From positions 992,001 through 1,056,000 of the forward strand of contig NBBA01000014.1 of NCBI GenBank assembly GCA_002794785.1: a DNA stretch of 64,000 bases, in the 5' to 3' direction. Source of the DNA: Coniferiporia sulphurascens. Its lineage: Eukaryota > Basidiomycota > Agaricomycetes > Hymenochaetales > Hymenochaetaceae. The notes beneath the pieces are model-generated. The model did no database searches and had not been told where the DNA came from. It saw only the letters and a list, made by a program, of their open reading frames with translations. Of this stretch, positions 1 to 11,235 are shown one piece after another. Position numbers and translations under genes: made by a program. Each line of letters begins with the position of its first letter. Position 1 is the first letter of the stretch.

Positions 1-262
1 GCATTTCTTCGGGGGTGTTGGCATATGTCTGGCTGCTGAAGGATGGGTTTGGAGAGTTCGCCATGGGGGGAAAGAAGAATAAAGGGGGTAGGGGATATGG
101 GGGAAAGGGAAGTGGATATGGTAAAGTTGAGTGTAAAACAGCTTGACGGATGTCTACTGTGGGGGAGGACCAGGTGTGGGTGGTTAACCCAGGGAGTTTA
201 GGGGCGGCGAATGTGGCTGTGCTTAGGGTGGGATGATGGTGGTCAGAGGTCAAGGGGTGTGC
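1..262 (-). other. 5' part of a second copy of the retroposed gene family (leader plus start of ORF), cut by window edge
   Basis: Read on the minus strand, positions 262 to about 65 are a leader that matches the leader of the retroposon at 6724-7563 over roughly 130-190 bp with few differences, in inverted orientation. The match includes the motif TGGTTAACCCAGGGAGTTTA. An ATG at 64 opens a frame that runs off the window after 21 codons. The coding part is much less similar to the 7-kb copy than the leader is; only a short TY motif and the end of the alignable stretch agree. Function unknown. The 3' end and any poly(A) tail or target duplication lie outside the window. Confidence 0.55.
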
Positions 263-562
263 CTCGCATACACGAGAGTATCTTCTCATCTCATCCTGCC
301 GTAGACATCACAGACAAATTAGCTGTATTATAAGTATTAAGGACAAATGGAAGTAAAGTAGGCCGTGTCTATACTGTTTCTTGTCTGTTCATAAAGCTTT
401 CCGTGAATGTCCTGTTACATTCACTGACTACCTTGGCTTTCTTTGCAAGTGTTAACATCGCTCGCCATTTTGTTTGATTTTTTACGGACTCCTGATCGCT
501 TCTGATTCTTCTGAGCCGCCTTTGGAACCAGTTCTCGCAAAATGCTGACCAGTATCCACAGT

Positions 563-3292
563 TCATTGAACAGTGATCCCATACGCATGACTTCGGCCAC
601 CATGATGCATGCTCAAATTGCAACCCTTGACCTGATATCCCGTTACGGCTTGTAGTAGAACAGCGAGCATCATGTACTTACCAGTATACATCTTATAAAC
701 CCTGCAAAGCAGCTCTTCATCTTGCTCACTTAGCGTGTCATCCCACCACTCTTGATTGACACCCATGTGGTCAGACATTTCATACACATTTGCAGTGTCA
801 TTGTCTTGGGGGCCAGTCATGACCGCTTCTATCACAGCATCGATTCCCATTGCCTCGACTACCAAACACCAGACTATGCCCCCTTTCATTATGGCTGCGT
901 GGACACAGGCATTGCTTTGAACAAAATCAGAAACCATTTTTTCATATGAAATGTAGTTGTTTGAGTCCAAGCTGCTGTCTTTGTGTCGCCAACCAAGGTC
1001 CGTCAGCCATCGTTCCCCCCCACAGTCTTGCAGTCATGTCAGGCACTCAGCAACTACAGTATGAAAGGGAACTCCCCTCTTGACAAAGTACCGACATATC
1101 TCCCATGTGCCGGCGAAGCAGGCCCTTAGGCAGTCTAGTGCGGATACCGGATCGGTGATGACAATGAGCCATGTAAGTGAGACCGTCTTTGTCGGATGCA
1201 GGATGTACACATTAAAGCTTTCCTGCTGCATTTGCCGTGTACCCCCATTTCTGACATACCAACGGTGGTAGAGGACTTCTACGTGTAGGTTCGGATTGCA
1301 CTCTTTAAAAAATTTATCCCTGTTTTCAGGGGAAAGGTCATATAGGTGTGGCAGCACCATAGCAATATCCCCCCTACTATCCCGCATTCTGTGAATGAGC
1401 ACTGCTATTTTCTTCTTGACATCCTCTGACTCTTCTGGTTCATCCTGATTGGGACTGAAGTGCATGAGGGTACATGTTGTTGCCCATGACAGGGAGGCTC
1501 CATTCCCGGGGTCGCTTTGGTGTTCTGTGCCTGGTCTCAATATTAAGCCGAACCTGCTGCTGGCAATACTACGTGCGCTGTCAAACACAAGTCTCCCCAC
1601 AAAATCGTCCTTGTGGGCGGTTTGCTCTCGAAGGTCATCAATGAACACTTGGGGGTTCGTTCCGCCTTCCTGAGACGGCATTTGGGGGATAGAAGGCTCA
1701 TCGTGGATGTCATCAACACTCCTGCCCTGCCCATAGTCGTCATCCATGTCGTCAAATTCATTTACGTCAAATCTGTGTGCTTCATTTTGTTTAGGATCGA
1801 ATGCATCGCAGAGATCCCATTCATTCCGGAAAGCATCGAATCACTTCTGGCTGTCTGTATATATTCCCCATGTAACATCCACTTCGCCTCGAGGGCAGTG
1901 ACATCTAAGAAACTGTCCAGGCTGTTCTTCTTTCCATTTGAAGACTGCTGCCCCCTTTTTTCCTGGAGGAAGCATCTTCTCGGCATCTCTCGCTCGGTTC
2001 TTATGAGTCTGCGCCGCTTCAGGCGTCTCGTTTTGCAGCTGTACAGAACTTTGCACATTCCGTCTCTCAAAGAAGGCTTCCCATGTCTCCCCCATTCTCT
2101 GTCCACTGTTTGCAAATGGTACAATTGACAGGGGTCCAGTTATTGTTGAGTCAGGTCCCTTTCTGTCTATGCCTTCTCTGAGGCGGATGAGCTCCATATG
2201 TGTGGGACGGACTGCCTCAACCCATTCATTGTCGTGCATGTATTTTGGGTCTTCAATGTCCCAGAAAATCCACACCGGCATGCCCATTTGGATGAATGCG
2301 CAGACCTTCTCCATAAATTTACAGGAATCGAGGGACACAAATATGCCTGTCCTGTATGTCCGTCCGTCCCCTATTTGGCTCAACAAGATCTGCTGTAGCC
2401 AAGCGGCGTGTACTTTTTTCGATTCCTGCAGGCATTGCGCCCATTGGTCCCATTGGTCTTCCGGCAGGCCGCTTTTCGCCATGTGCGACCTATGCAACAT
2501 TATGAGGCTCGTAACCTCCGCCATGAGGGGCAGGAAAGCATTGCGGGAGCGTTTTGCGGACCAACGAACTTTGGACTCCGAACTGTATAAATCTCCGTAT
2601 CCAAAAGCGGATGGCGGATTTGGTGTCCTCCACTCCAATGGCCATACGTCGAGGTTACTTGGAAGACTTGTATACAGGTATGACATAAGACCCTTCAATT
2701 CTTGCTCCAATACCATCCATTGCTTTTTTAGGATGGAGTTGAGGGTGTACAGGCCACCCTGTTTCTCTGTCTGGAAGACTGCAAAATTCGTCCTCAGTCT
2801 GCCCATAATGGGGCCCTCAAACAGCAGATCAAGAGGAGCCCAGCCCATGTGCAGGAACTTGTTGGATGCCCACATTGTTTGTGGTAGAACATTTGCATTG
2901 AGACCATCTTCGCTGCCCTTGGTCGGCACAGTTGGCACATACAGCATTGTATGCAATGCAGACTTTCCCATCTTTCATAAGGAGTACTCGCTTGTCATGG
3001 AAGAGAGGGGGGCAAGGGTATGATTTGGATGGCCTAGCTGACATTTCCCGCAATAGTACTATAGACACTGTGGTTTTGTAGTCAGATACACATTTAAGTG
3101 CGCAAATGATTTGCGCTTCTTCACCTGTTCATTTGAAATTGTAATATGGTTCAACCACTTTGGGAAGTATTCGAAGAAGGATCGGGATTTGCAGCTGATA
3201 AAAAAAAGGGTGTTTGGAGCCTTAGCAATCCGGTAGCACACATGTCGCACAGGATGTGGTCTGTCTGGTTTCTTGAACAGCGCTATCTCCAA
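563..3292 (-). pseudogene. Companion ORF of the Plavaka-type element, with in-frame stops
   Basis: A single reading frame runs from 2971 down to 563 and is interrupted by two in-frame TGA codons, at 1841-1843 and 1034-1036. After each stop the same frame continues with normal protein-like sequence, so both look like point mutations in one protein of about 800 aa. A further upstream exon is likely at 3059-3292, beginning near ALFKKPDRPHPVRHVCYRI; how it joins the main exon is unclear. I recognise this from memory as the second protein often found beside Plavaka transposases in Agaricomycetes, but I know of no defined function or catalytic motif. It lies downstream of the transposase on the same strand, as expected for one element. 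Confidence 0.55.
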
Positions 3293-3462
3293 GTTTCCAC
3301 AGTAACACCGAGGGAATCCTGAATCAACGCTCTGAGGACCAGTCGTGGTTAAATAAGAAAGTGCTCGTCAAACGCAAGTGCTATCGCTTGTCACAGGTAA
3401 GACGCACAGTCACATGATGTACACCCACTCGTTCGTAATGTCGATGTTGTCACGTGCCGCCT

Positions 3463-3620
3463 GATATCAACCGCCCTCGTTAAGTCAGTGTTACCGTAAT
3501 GACGAGATGGCCACAATCGACCACCCTCGTTAACTCAGTGTTACTGTAATGATGAGGTGGGCACATCTGCAGCATACTCCCTGTGTCCAGTCGGTGTTAC
3601 CGTCGTGATGCACAGCCATG
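3463..3620. repeat. Short imperfect tandem repeat between the two Plavaka ORFs
   Basis: About two and a half imperfect copies of a unit of roughly 65 bp lie here. Each contains CCCTCGTTAAGTCAGTGTTA or a close variant, followed by a TGACGAG-like half. The repeat sits in the 400-bp gap between the companion ORF and the 3' end of the transposase, where subterminal or promoter sequence of the companion ORF would be expected. No gene is seen in 3293-3688. Confidence 0.5.
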
Positions 3621-6600
3621 CCGGTCAAACTCAGCCCATATCGTGTACAACATACCTCATGCTTTCATAGCACATGGTGCGTCCAAGGTCACATCAATAT
3701 GAAAGTATGCATGTTGATAAAGCTATTTACGACGAAAGTATTGCACTTTTCGTAGATGTTTCCTTGGGTCCAGGAGATGTCAACTTCTCTGCCGAACTTT
3801 GGGACGATATGGATGCCTTGCTCGATGTCTTCAAGTGGTATTATCGCTGTCTGGTGATGTCCCTGCTGCATGGCCCATGTCAAGGCATGCAGCCCTGTGT
3901 CATGGTCTTCACCCCTGAACGGGCGGAACCATTCTACATATGCCAGTCTGGTAGGAACAACAGAGTAACAGGGGGGGAGTGCAAATATGACTTTGACTCT
4001 AGCAAGACACAAACCTAATGGATGACATGGGTGAGCATTTTCTTTTCGGCTCTGTTGATCTATCTTACTGACCCTCCATAGATCTGCTCGAAGAATTTGT
4101 CGCTCCTCCTGTCCTAACGAGGACCGTATCAAAACGCTCCAGCTTCCCCTCATAACCCGGTCTACTTGGTACTTCCGGCATGGCATGTATGGTCATTGTG
4201 CGTTTACTGTCACTCACTTGAGGTAAACGGGGGAGTCACATTTTGAAAGACTTGTACACAGGGATGGTATGCTGTTCGCTAGGAGGCTCCACCCTTGCAT
4301 CTTGTTGCCGAATGTAGTCTGTCAGCATGCTTAAAAATAATGGGGATTTATGTTCAACTATGACATCCTGTACCAACTTATGTGGAAATGGACAAGTCTT
4401 CAGCAAATGATAACAAGACCATCCGCCATTAGGTGCTGAAAAAAAACCTTCCTCTTCAACGTCTTCCCTGACATCTGTAGTGTCAGAGCCGCTGTCATCC
4501 GCTGCATGTGCAGGCATTCGTGAGTGTCTCCCTTGCGACTCAGATTCACACCAAGCAATGTAATTTGAGAAAAGGTGTATAGATTCCTGACGTGTCATCC
4601 ACGTTGTCATCTGCAACAAGAAGTTCTTCCGATTGCTTGCATGGTATCCCCTTTTCACGTAGTCTATGTGCAAATGTTCAGACCATTCCGTATTGAAGCT
4701 GTCTGTGGTCCCCAATGCGTGTGTCATTGCAATGTAATGCTTCAGGGAAGCCATTTTTGGGATATTCAAGTTGTCCCGCATGCCCAACGCAACAATTTCG
4801 TCTTTGTTCGCATAAAAAAGGTCGAGGGACTGCTGCATCGCCGCCAAGCTCTCCATTGTATGTGAGTGGAATTGCACATAGTAAATGAACTCTAATAACC
4901 CTCGTGCGACTTGTGTGATTTTTGAAGGCACTGCCCCAGACAGCAGGGCTAAGAAAACATGTTGGATTTCTTTATGTTCCATTCCTGTCCATTGCGACAC
5001 AGATGAAATACCCTTACTGAAATTCCAGAGGGCGGGGAAGGGAGGAATGCATTTGAATCGGGCGTCCAAATCTGCCTTTCCTGCCAGTGAAGAACACCAG
5101 TCCACAAGGTGGTCTTTAAATACACCCTTGTGCAGTTGATGTAAAATGTCAGGTGTGATGGCTGTGAAAATGTTACAATGGGGAAGATCAGCCCAAAACG
5201 GGGGAAACACTGGTCGCAATCCCTCCGTCATGAAAGCCTTCGGAGGCTCAACTCGATCGGGATCTGCGTTGCGCTGTAAGGCACGTAATGTAGTGTTTGG
5301 ATCTCGGAGGGGGAAGTCGGTCAGGGATGAGACTTCTGTCCATGGCACAGTACATTTGGGGCACACAGTTCCTTTGCAGCATGCAACCAGGCATTGCTTG
5401 GGATAGTCAGCGACATAAGCCACGACAATAGGGAATACCAGATGAATGTGCCCATCGGCACAAAGCATTTCGACTCCATTACGCCCTGCCGCTATTAAAG
5501 GGTCCAGGATGAGGCGCATGCAATGGTGAAAGAGGCCCCATTTTGCCTCCCTTGCCGCCTCCTTTGTTTTGAAACAGTCATAGTGCACCTTCGGGATGTA
5601 ACCCAACAATACAGATGCATGTGCCATCAGCTGCCGATGTATGTGCTTCGAAATGTTCCCAATAGTGAGATACACAGGCCAAGCACTTTTGTCGCCACTG
5701 AATTGAGATAACTGCATCTCATCTGATGCAAGTATAATGGGGGCGATGGTCGCCCCCAATGGCAGTTCGTTCTAAATAGGAACTTAGTGTGTACTGTAAA
5801 AGGATGGTGATGTCCACAAACCTGTTTATCCCACCACCAGTCCCCAGTCCACATCTTGTCGTAGACATAGACAGTGCATTGCTCATCAGCGTACATGCAT
5901 TCAGGAGCATATGCTAAATGTGGGCCTAACACAGGATTGCCAATAAGTTCCCGAATGAGCTCAACTGGATCACATCTCCACAGTTCATAAGTCTCCGACA
6001 ACGCATTGCCATTGGGATCCTCAAGGTCTCCTTTGACTTCCACGATTTCACTGACCCATCCACTCCTTTGAGGGAGATCCTCCAACATTTGATGCAGTGC
6101 ACGGGCATTATGGAATGTCGGCTGACATCGAGTTCGTATCTGCATAAAGGGATTGATGAGTTCACATCGAGTAAGTCCATGACCTCCCTCACATAATTTG
6201 TGGACAGCAGCTCATCAGTTTCTCCCTTCCCAAGCGTCTGTATGCACCATTTTGCAAATTCCCACTCGTCCTTGTCTGCAAATGGGCCACACAGTCCCCC
6301 TTGTGCCAAGTACTCTCCCCTCAAAGTTTTGTATCGACTTGGTCGAACTTTGTCAGATACAGGGGCGCCTGGCTGATGATCGTGTTCTATTATAAATCTC
6401 AGTGTATCATTTGTATCGTCAGCCCCAGCATCCTCAACAGTCACGCGGCAAGGCTGGTCAACTGGCGCAGGGTCGATATCATTTCCTTCATTTCCATTCA
6501 GTATTGGGGCATTTTGCGCATCCTCAAAATTGTGATCTACGTTGTAGTCATCGAAGGGGGGGGATCAGAACGAAGTCCCTCGTCTTCGAAACAGTGGTTG

Positions 6601-6723
6601 TGAACTTCGGCAAGCATTTCCTGTTCCCTTTGTTGACAAACCGCCTTTTGTGCAATATGTCGACTGACGCCCACGGTGCCAGAAAATTCGCAGTGACAGT
6701 ATGGACATGAAGGCAGGAAAGCC

Positions 6724-7533
6724 ACCCCTTGACCTCTAACCACCATCATCTCACCCAGTGCACATCCACTCGCACCACCCCTAAACTCCCTGGGTTAACC
6801 ACCCACACCAGTCCTCACTCACAGTAGACATCCGTCAAGCTGTTTTACGGCCTTGTTCATCATTCCACTCCCCCTTTCCCCCATTCCCCCATGCCCCCTT
6901 CTATTCCTTCACCTCCCGGTGCCAAACTTCAAAACCAATACCACATATGAACCTTTCAACCTCGTTGACGAAAATCAGCACATATTAGACTGGGCCACAT
7001 GCCAGTACAAACTACAGGTCATCAGCATTATTGAGCAACCACACAATTCATGGCATATCCTCCTCTACCGAGAACACCTCAACTTTTATGGCCCATGCAT
7101 GGACTTAACATCAGTCCTCCTACAATTTGCAGTCAACTTCACACCTCATGGCAACCTGCCCCTAGCCTCATGCACACATGCCGCTCCAAGTGCTGTCACG
7201 TCACCCCTCTCAGAGTCACAAATTTCGGACATTAAACAATTCAAACCACACCCACCCACACATCATAAAAAATCAAGTAGTTTCTCCCACCTTACACAAT
7301 CAGTATTAGCCATCATAGAATCCATAAAACCGCCACCCCCTCCTACACAATTTGTTATTCCAATTCATATCCCACCTGACAAAATTATTTAGACACTTCC
7401 GACCACAAAACCTCACACATCCATAGCCTTAAACCCAGACACTTTATACCTTGTTAATCTCCTCTTGCATGATACTTCATATGGTCTCATATCCGTGTCT
7501 TTTACTTTGTAATGTAGCGGTATATAAATGCAG

Positions 7534-7563
<30 letters not shown>
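6724..7563 (+). mobile_element. Poly(A)-tailed retroposon inserted in the Plavaka transposase
   Basis: The 14-bp sequence AAGGCAGGAAAGCC occurs at 6710-6723 and again at 7564-7577. The DNA between ends in a run of about 29 A, preceded by GGTATATAAATGCAGAATT. Removing the insert and one duplicate restores the transposase frame (KSAFLPSCPYC). This is the signature of target-primed (LINE-type) retrotransposition of a polyadenylated transcript. The insert contains a conserved leader (6724 to about 6915) and an ORF. It has no reverse transcriptase, so it was probably moved in trans. Confidence 0.85.
6853..7392 (+). CDS. Unknown 179-aa ORF carried by the retroposon
   Basis: This open frame lies inside the poly(A)-tailed insertion. 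The family start is probably further in, near the GTG at 6919, because the related copy at the window's left edge starts with ATG at the matching place; the first 20 codons shown here would then be leader. The protein has a central hydrophobic region (WHILLYREHLNFYGP) and proline- and histidine-rich tails. I recognise no domain. It may be a retrocopy of a host or element gene and need not be expressed. Confidence 0.4.
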   Translation: MFIIPLPLSPIPPCPLLFLHLPVPNFKTNTTYEPFNLVDENQHILDWATCQYKLQVISIIEQPHNSWHILLYREHLNFYGPCMDLTSVLLQFAVNFTPHGNLPLASCTHAAPSAVTSPLSESQISDIKQFKPHPPTHHKKSSSFSHLTQSVLAIIESIKPPPPPTQFVIPIHIPPDKII

Positions 7564-7569
<6 letters not shown>

Positions 7570-7750
7570 GGAAAGCCGACTTTCTTTTTTGTCTGGTCAT
7601 TGCAGCAGAGGATGGTGGTAGTAGGGGGCGATGAACTGCAGATGTCTGCCTCAGGAATTGACGGCTGGATTGTTATCAAGCCCGAAACCGATTAATCTGG
7701 GCCCATATGCAGACCTAAAGCCAACGGCATGACAGGCTTGTGCCCTGCCC

Positions 7751-7757
7751 TATAAAG
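7751..7757 (+). promoter_or_regulatory. TATA box of the DUF6532-like gene
   Basis: TATAAAG lies about 106 bp upstream of the ATG at 7863, followed by a C/T-rich stretch just before the start codon, as in many basidiomycete promoters. The gap between this gene and the divergent transposase start (7600) is 262 bp. Confidence 0.4.
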
Positions 7758-7862
7758 GGGGACTTGCTTATCAGACGACCTGAGCAAAAATTTTATCATC
7801 TGTTTTCCCCCCTCTATCATCCCAAATTCCCTTGTCTGTAACCCCCCCTCTCTCATCCCACA

Positions 7863-10179
7863 ATGGAAACACCACCTTTGAAGCGGCAGTCCTCTGCCCA
7901 TTCAAAACAAAAAGTAAGGGACGGCCCTGGTAAACATCAGGTGGCTACATCTGGGCGAACTATTAAAAAAACGGTGGCCATATTGGCGTTGGGTGAGGCT
8001 TATAGCATATGACCTTCGTACGCTCGTGCAGCTGACATGCTCTATTGCAGAGGCCAACATAAAGGCAAAAGTGCAACAAGCTGAACAGAAGAAAGAACGA
8101 GAAGCATGCAAACTTCAGAAGGCTGACCGGCTCATGAAGGAAAGGGCTGATGATGCCATCGCCGAAGGTAGTACTGTTATTTTAATGTTCCCTAGCACTT
8201 CCCAACCATCACCTCTTATAGTCAACCCTGTCGATACTGCAGTAGAGAACACACCTGCAACACTGGCAAACAATATGGTTTGTCTAGTGTTGTCGACTTG
8301 TGTGGCATGGGATTTATTCTCTCACTGTTATTGTAGTTCACAACTGTCCCTGTCATAACGGGACCACCAAAGAATGTTGTAAAGCGGACTTCGATAGTGC
8401 CCAGCCCATCACAGCACCCAGTCCTCCAGGCGGTTACCAACAAGATGGCCCACAAAACGACACCAGGGATCCCCAGCACAGTTCACTACACAGACGCGAT
8501 CCATGTCGAAAATCAGCAGGCACGTCCCGAGGCAGGCACCGAACCACTGGGCTCAGGTAACAAGGGTGCGTGAAATTGCACGAGTTTGTGTTGAAAAATG
8601 GTCTCGTAGCTAATGAAACACTTCCCAAAAGATGGCACAGAGGAGGATGACGAAGATGATGAGTCAGATGAATCATCTACAGACGACTCGACTACAAGGA
8701 ACATACCCCAAGTTGCAATAGTGAAGAAAGTGCCAGCCAAGACCAGTGCTTACAAGGCTCAGAGACATAAGCAGTTGATTCGGCATGCGGAAAAGGTCCA
8801 CAGTCTTCTATCAGACAAGGACGAACTGGTAGATGTTGAACCCAACAATGTGTCTGTCAGCATTTCACATGATACATGCACAAGCTTCACATTGTCTGCA
8901 TGTCGCTCAGCCTCTCTCACCAAGGAACTGTAAAGTGGGCACTGTGAGCATACCAGCAGTGAAGGAGCTATGCAAAAAAAGGTAAAGGTGGAAGCTGTGG
9001 TGGCACCCATTGCTCCGCCCCCTCCGGCACCATGTGACTGCCCACGAAACAGTGACTACAAGGGCAAAGAGCATGATGCTGTCGTGCTTGCTGAGTTATA
9101 CTACCATGTGCACATTTCGACCATCAATGTGTTTCCTTATCAGGCTGAGAATGACGAGTTCATTAAGGCTTCGTGGGTAAGGGCAATGGATGATGTCGGG
9201 CTTCCACTACCCTTGGATGGGTGGCACTACAGACTAGTTAAGCATGATTTTATACTATGTGTTGCTCTCACTAACAAACACATTATCTAGATCAGAGAAC
9301 GCGTGTCACAAGTGCGGGGGGAAGTGAAGAGAGAAGCAGCAAACATGATACCACTAATATACTTTCCATTTCTGCAAACAAATGACCTACCGTTCACTAA
9401 GGTTGCAAAACCCAGGAGGAAGGAACTGCACAGAGATACTCATTGGAAGGTCACGGCGCTCCTTGACCGCCTCGCGTTCTGTTTCGAGGTATATTGTTAC
9501 TTACACTTCATATCACATGCTAACATCAGTTAATAAGGAACCAGTGAAGCGAAATGGATCCTTTCAGCACTTTATTTTTCAGCATCTCCTTCAGGTGGTC
9601 TGGTTCAAAAGTGCATGTGACGATGGTGTATTAGCCAAGGATTATTACCATAAACCTGGTATTCCCCTCCCAACAATCGCCCTCATGGTGACAGCAGTAT
9701 GGTAATTTTGTTCCATGCTGAGTGTTCCAGCGGAACTGACGTCAGCGCAGATCCAGTGCGGCATAGATGAATACACAACAGGAAGGTTAAAACCAATCAA
9801 CTTCACAGCTACCCTGTACACAGAAGAGTACAGGAAGAATCTGAAGGAGATCCAGGTGTTCAATGAAAAGACAAGTTCAAGGCTTATTATGGATACGGTT
9901 ATGCGCAGGATGTCTGTTCATGCAATGGAGTGAGTTACTTGGGTTCACGAAATGTAACGATAGCAGCTTGCAATTTATAAACTGACCACTATGTGCAGAT
10001 CGACATTGTTTCTCCAGGACGCTAGAGACACCGGCCTACAGCTAGACGAGGCTGACTTTGCCAATGCAGCTGTGATGGACAATTTGGACGATTCAGAAGA
10101 CGATGACTCCTCCAACTGGGATGACAACGAACTTAAAGAGGGAAGCTTGGAAGACATGATGTACCATGCTTTCAATTGA
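7863..10179 (+). CDS. DUF6532-like protein, 10 exons, intact
   Basis: Hand-joined exons: 7863-7992, 8051-8167, 8222-8277, 8337-8565 (donor could be 8557), 8632-8851, 8960-9236, 9291-9488, 9538-9696, 9757-9929, 9999-10179. They give one open frame of 579 codons. The fifth intron is the least certain. The N-terminal half is basic and low-complexity, with an acidic tract (EEDDEDDESDESSTDDS). The conserved C-terminal domain has IRERVSQVRGEVKREA, then HFIFQHLLQVVWF, then IPLPTIALMVTACGIDEYTT, then NFTATLYTEEY, in the order I know from the DUF6532 family of Agaricomycetes. Function is unknown. Apparent stops inside single frames fall within introns, so I see no reason to call it a pseudogene. It starts divergently from a dead transposase. 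Confidence 0.7.
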
Positions 10180-10191
10180 AGCTCATCTCAC

Positions 10192-10460
10192 TTGTAGGAT
10201 TCAACTCCTATGCATTCAGTAGGACTCAACTCCACTTTCAGTAGGACTCAACTCCTACGCTTTCAGTAGGATTCAACTCCTAGTGTCACAGAATGATTCA
10301 ACTCATCTTGTGAGGCGCCAATGAAGACGGATGTATGGGGAACACATCTCAGCTGCAGAGGATGAAGATGATGACGATGATGATGGAGAGGGATTCTTCA
10401 CCATGTGTAATGGGGGTTTTCTAATAATTAGTAGGATTCAACTCCTGTATTCAGTGTAAT
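10192..10460 (+). repeat. TAGGATTCAACTCC short tandem repeat
   Basis: Directly after the DUF6532-like stop codon, units of about 21-31 bp built on TTCAGTAGGATTCAACTCCT recur at least four times in 10192-10308, with T/C variants. One more copy lies at about 10431-10455. Between them is a short acidic, GAT-rich stretch (10360-10390) that could code but has no clear gene. Confidence 0.6.
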
Positions 10461-10529
10461 AGTGCACTCGGTTGTGTTCCGTTTGCACTACAGCAATTCA
10501 AACAAAAATTTATTTATTTATTAATCGCG

Positions 10530-10725
10530 TGCTATAAATGCTACAACACCGATTCTACTTTACCGCTATGCATGCTATGATGCTATAGCGCATGCGGCTA
10601 TGGTGTCTATGAGCGTCTATAGTAGTGCACGCTGTGCTATATAGGTCTATATACCAGGGACTTACCATTTCGGGCTATGGGGCTATGATCGCTGGTATAG
10701 GCACCATAGGCCGCTATAGGCAACT
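10530..10725. repeat. CTATAG-rich degenerate repeat
   Basis: The sequence is dense in GCTATAG, CTATGG and similar words on both strands. No coding frame is convincing. It abuts the 5' boundary of the WD40 fragment and may be a worn minisatellite or the end of a small element. Confidence 0.35.
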
Positions 10726-10727
10726 CA

Positions 10728-11235
10728 AATTTTTCCTGATGAATCTGGAAATATTGTGGGAGAGCCTCTCACAGGTCATTCAAAAGGGGTTTTTTCTGCT
10801 GTTTACTCCCCTGATGGATGGTACATTGCATCTAGCTCCTCTGACTGCACTGTTATAATTTGGGATGCTCTCACCAGAGATCCTATTGGACAATTTTCAG
10901 GACATTCAGGTCCAGTTTATTCTGTTGCTTATTCTCCTTGTGGAAGATATATTGTGTCAGGCTCTTCTGATACCACACTCATGATCTGGGATATGGAAAC
11001 TAAGGATGCTACAGAGCCACTTGAAGGGCATTCAGGCCTAGTTTTGTCTGTTGCATACTCCCCTGATGGAAAATACATTGTTTCTGGTTCAGATGATAAA
11101 ACAGTCAGAATCTGGAATGCACAGACTGGGACAGCAGTGCAGGCACCCCTTATAGGCCATACAGGTACCATATTCTCTGTTATATTTTCCACAGATGGAA
11201 GGTATATTATATCTGGCTCTTCTGACAAGACAATT
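10728..11235 (+). pseudogene. WD40-repeat fragment (NLR-like sensor or WD protein), truncated by an LTR
   Basis: The frame from about 10728 reads FPDESGNIVGEPLTGHSKGV and continues through four WD40 repeats. Each repeat ends in a YIVSGSSD..LMIWD-like motif, spaced about 43 aa apart. The frame stops exactly where an LTR-A begins at 11236, in the middle of a repeat (GSSDKTI). The near-identical repeats and the GEPL.GH linker resemble the C-terminal propellers of fungal NACHT-WD40 proteins, but no NACHT domain is present here. The N-terminal part is missing. Confidence 0.65.

Larger units (their letters stand above)
3689..7600 (-). pseudogene. Plavaka-family (CACTA-like) DDE transposase, disrupted
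   Basis: Exons read on the minus strand. A start at 7600 (MTRQKRKS) leads into a zinc-finger motif CPYCHCEFSG..SRHI..C. The middle exons run 6444-6193 and 6139-5822, joined by GT-AG introns 6140-6192 and 5772-5821. The large exon 5771-4236 carries the hallmark stretch GATIAPIILASDEMQLSQFS and the GDKSAWPVYLTIGN block typical of Plavaka transposases. A C-terminal exon ends at 3689 (VPKFGREV...W). Three lesions are seen: an 840-bp retroposon between 6723 and 7564; a frame change across the run of eight G near 6556-6563 that separates the zinc finger from the rest; and an in-frame TGA at 4236-4238 before the C-terminal exon. The family normally catalyses cut-and-paste transposition. This copy should be inactive. 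Confidence 0.8.

Noticed and set aside
1613..3023. Plus-strand frames of 171 and 284 codons
   Set aside because: They are antisense to the Plavaka companion ORF, whose minus-strand frame has better protein-like content.
2829..3068. Alternative frame with a CANCADQ motif as part of the companion ORF
   Set aside because: It overlaps the main frame 2971-1841 out of phase. It may hold a real exon end near 3000-3068, but I could not place a convincing splice site.
1..7563. The inverted leader copies as terminal inverted repeats of the Plavaka element
   Set aside because: The right copy has a poly(A) tail and a 14-bp duplication inside the transposase, so it is an insertion into the element and not its end.
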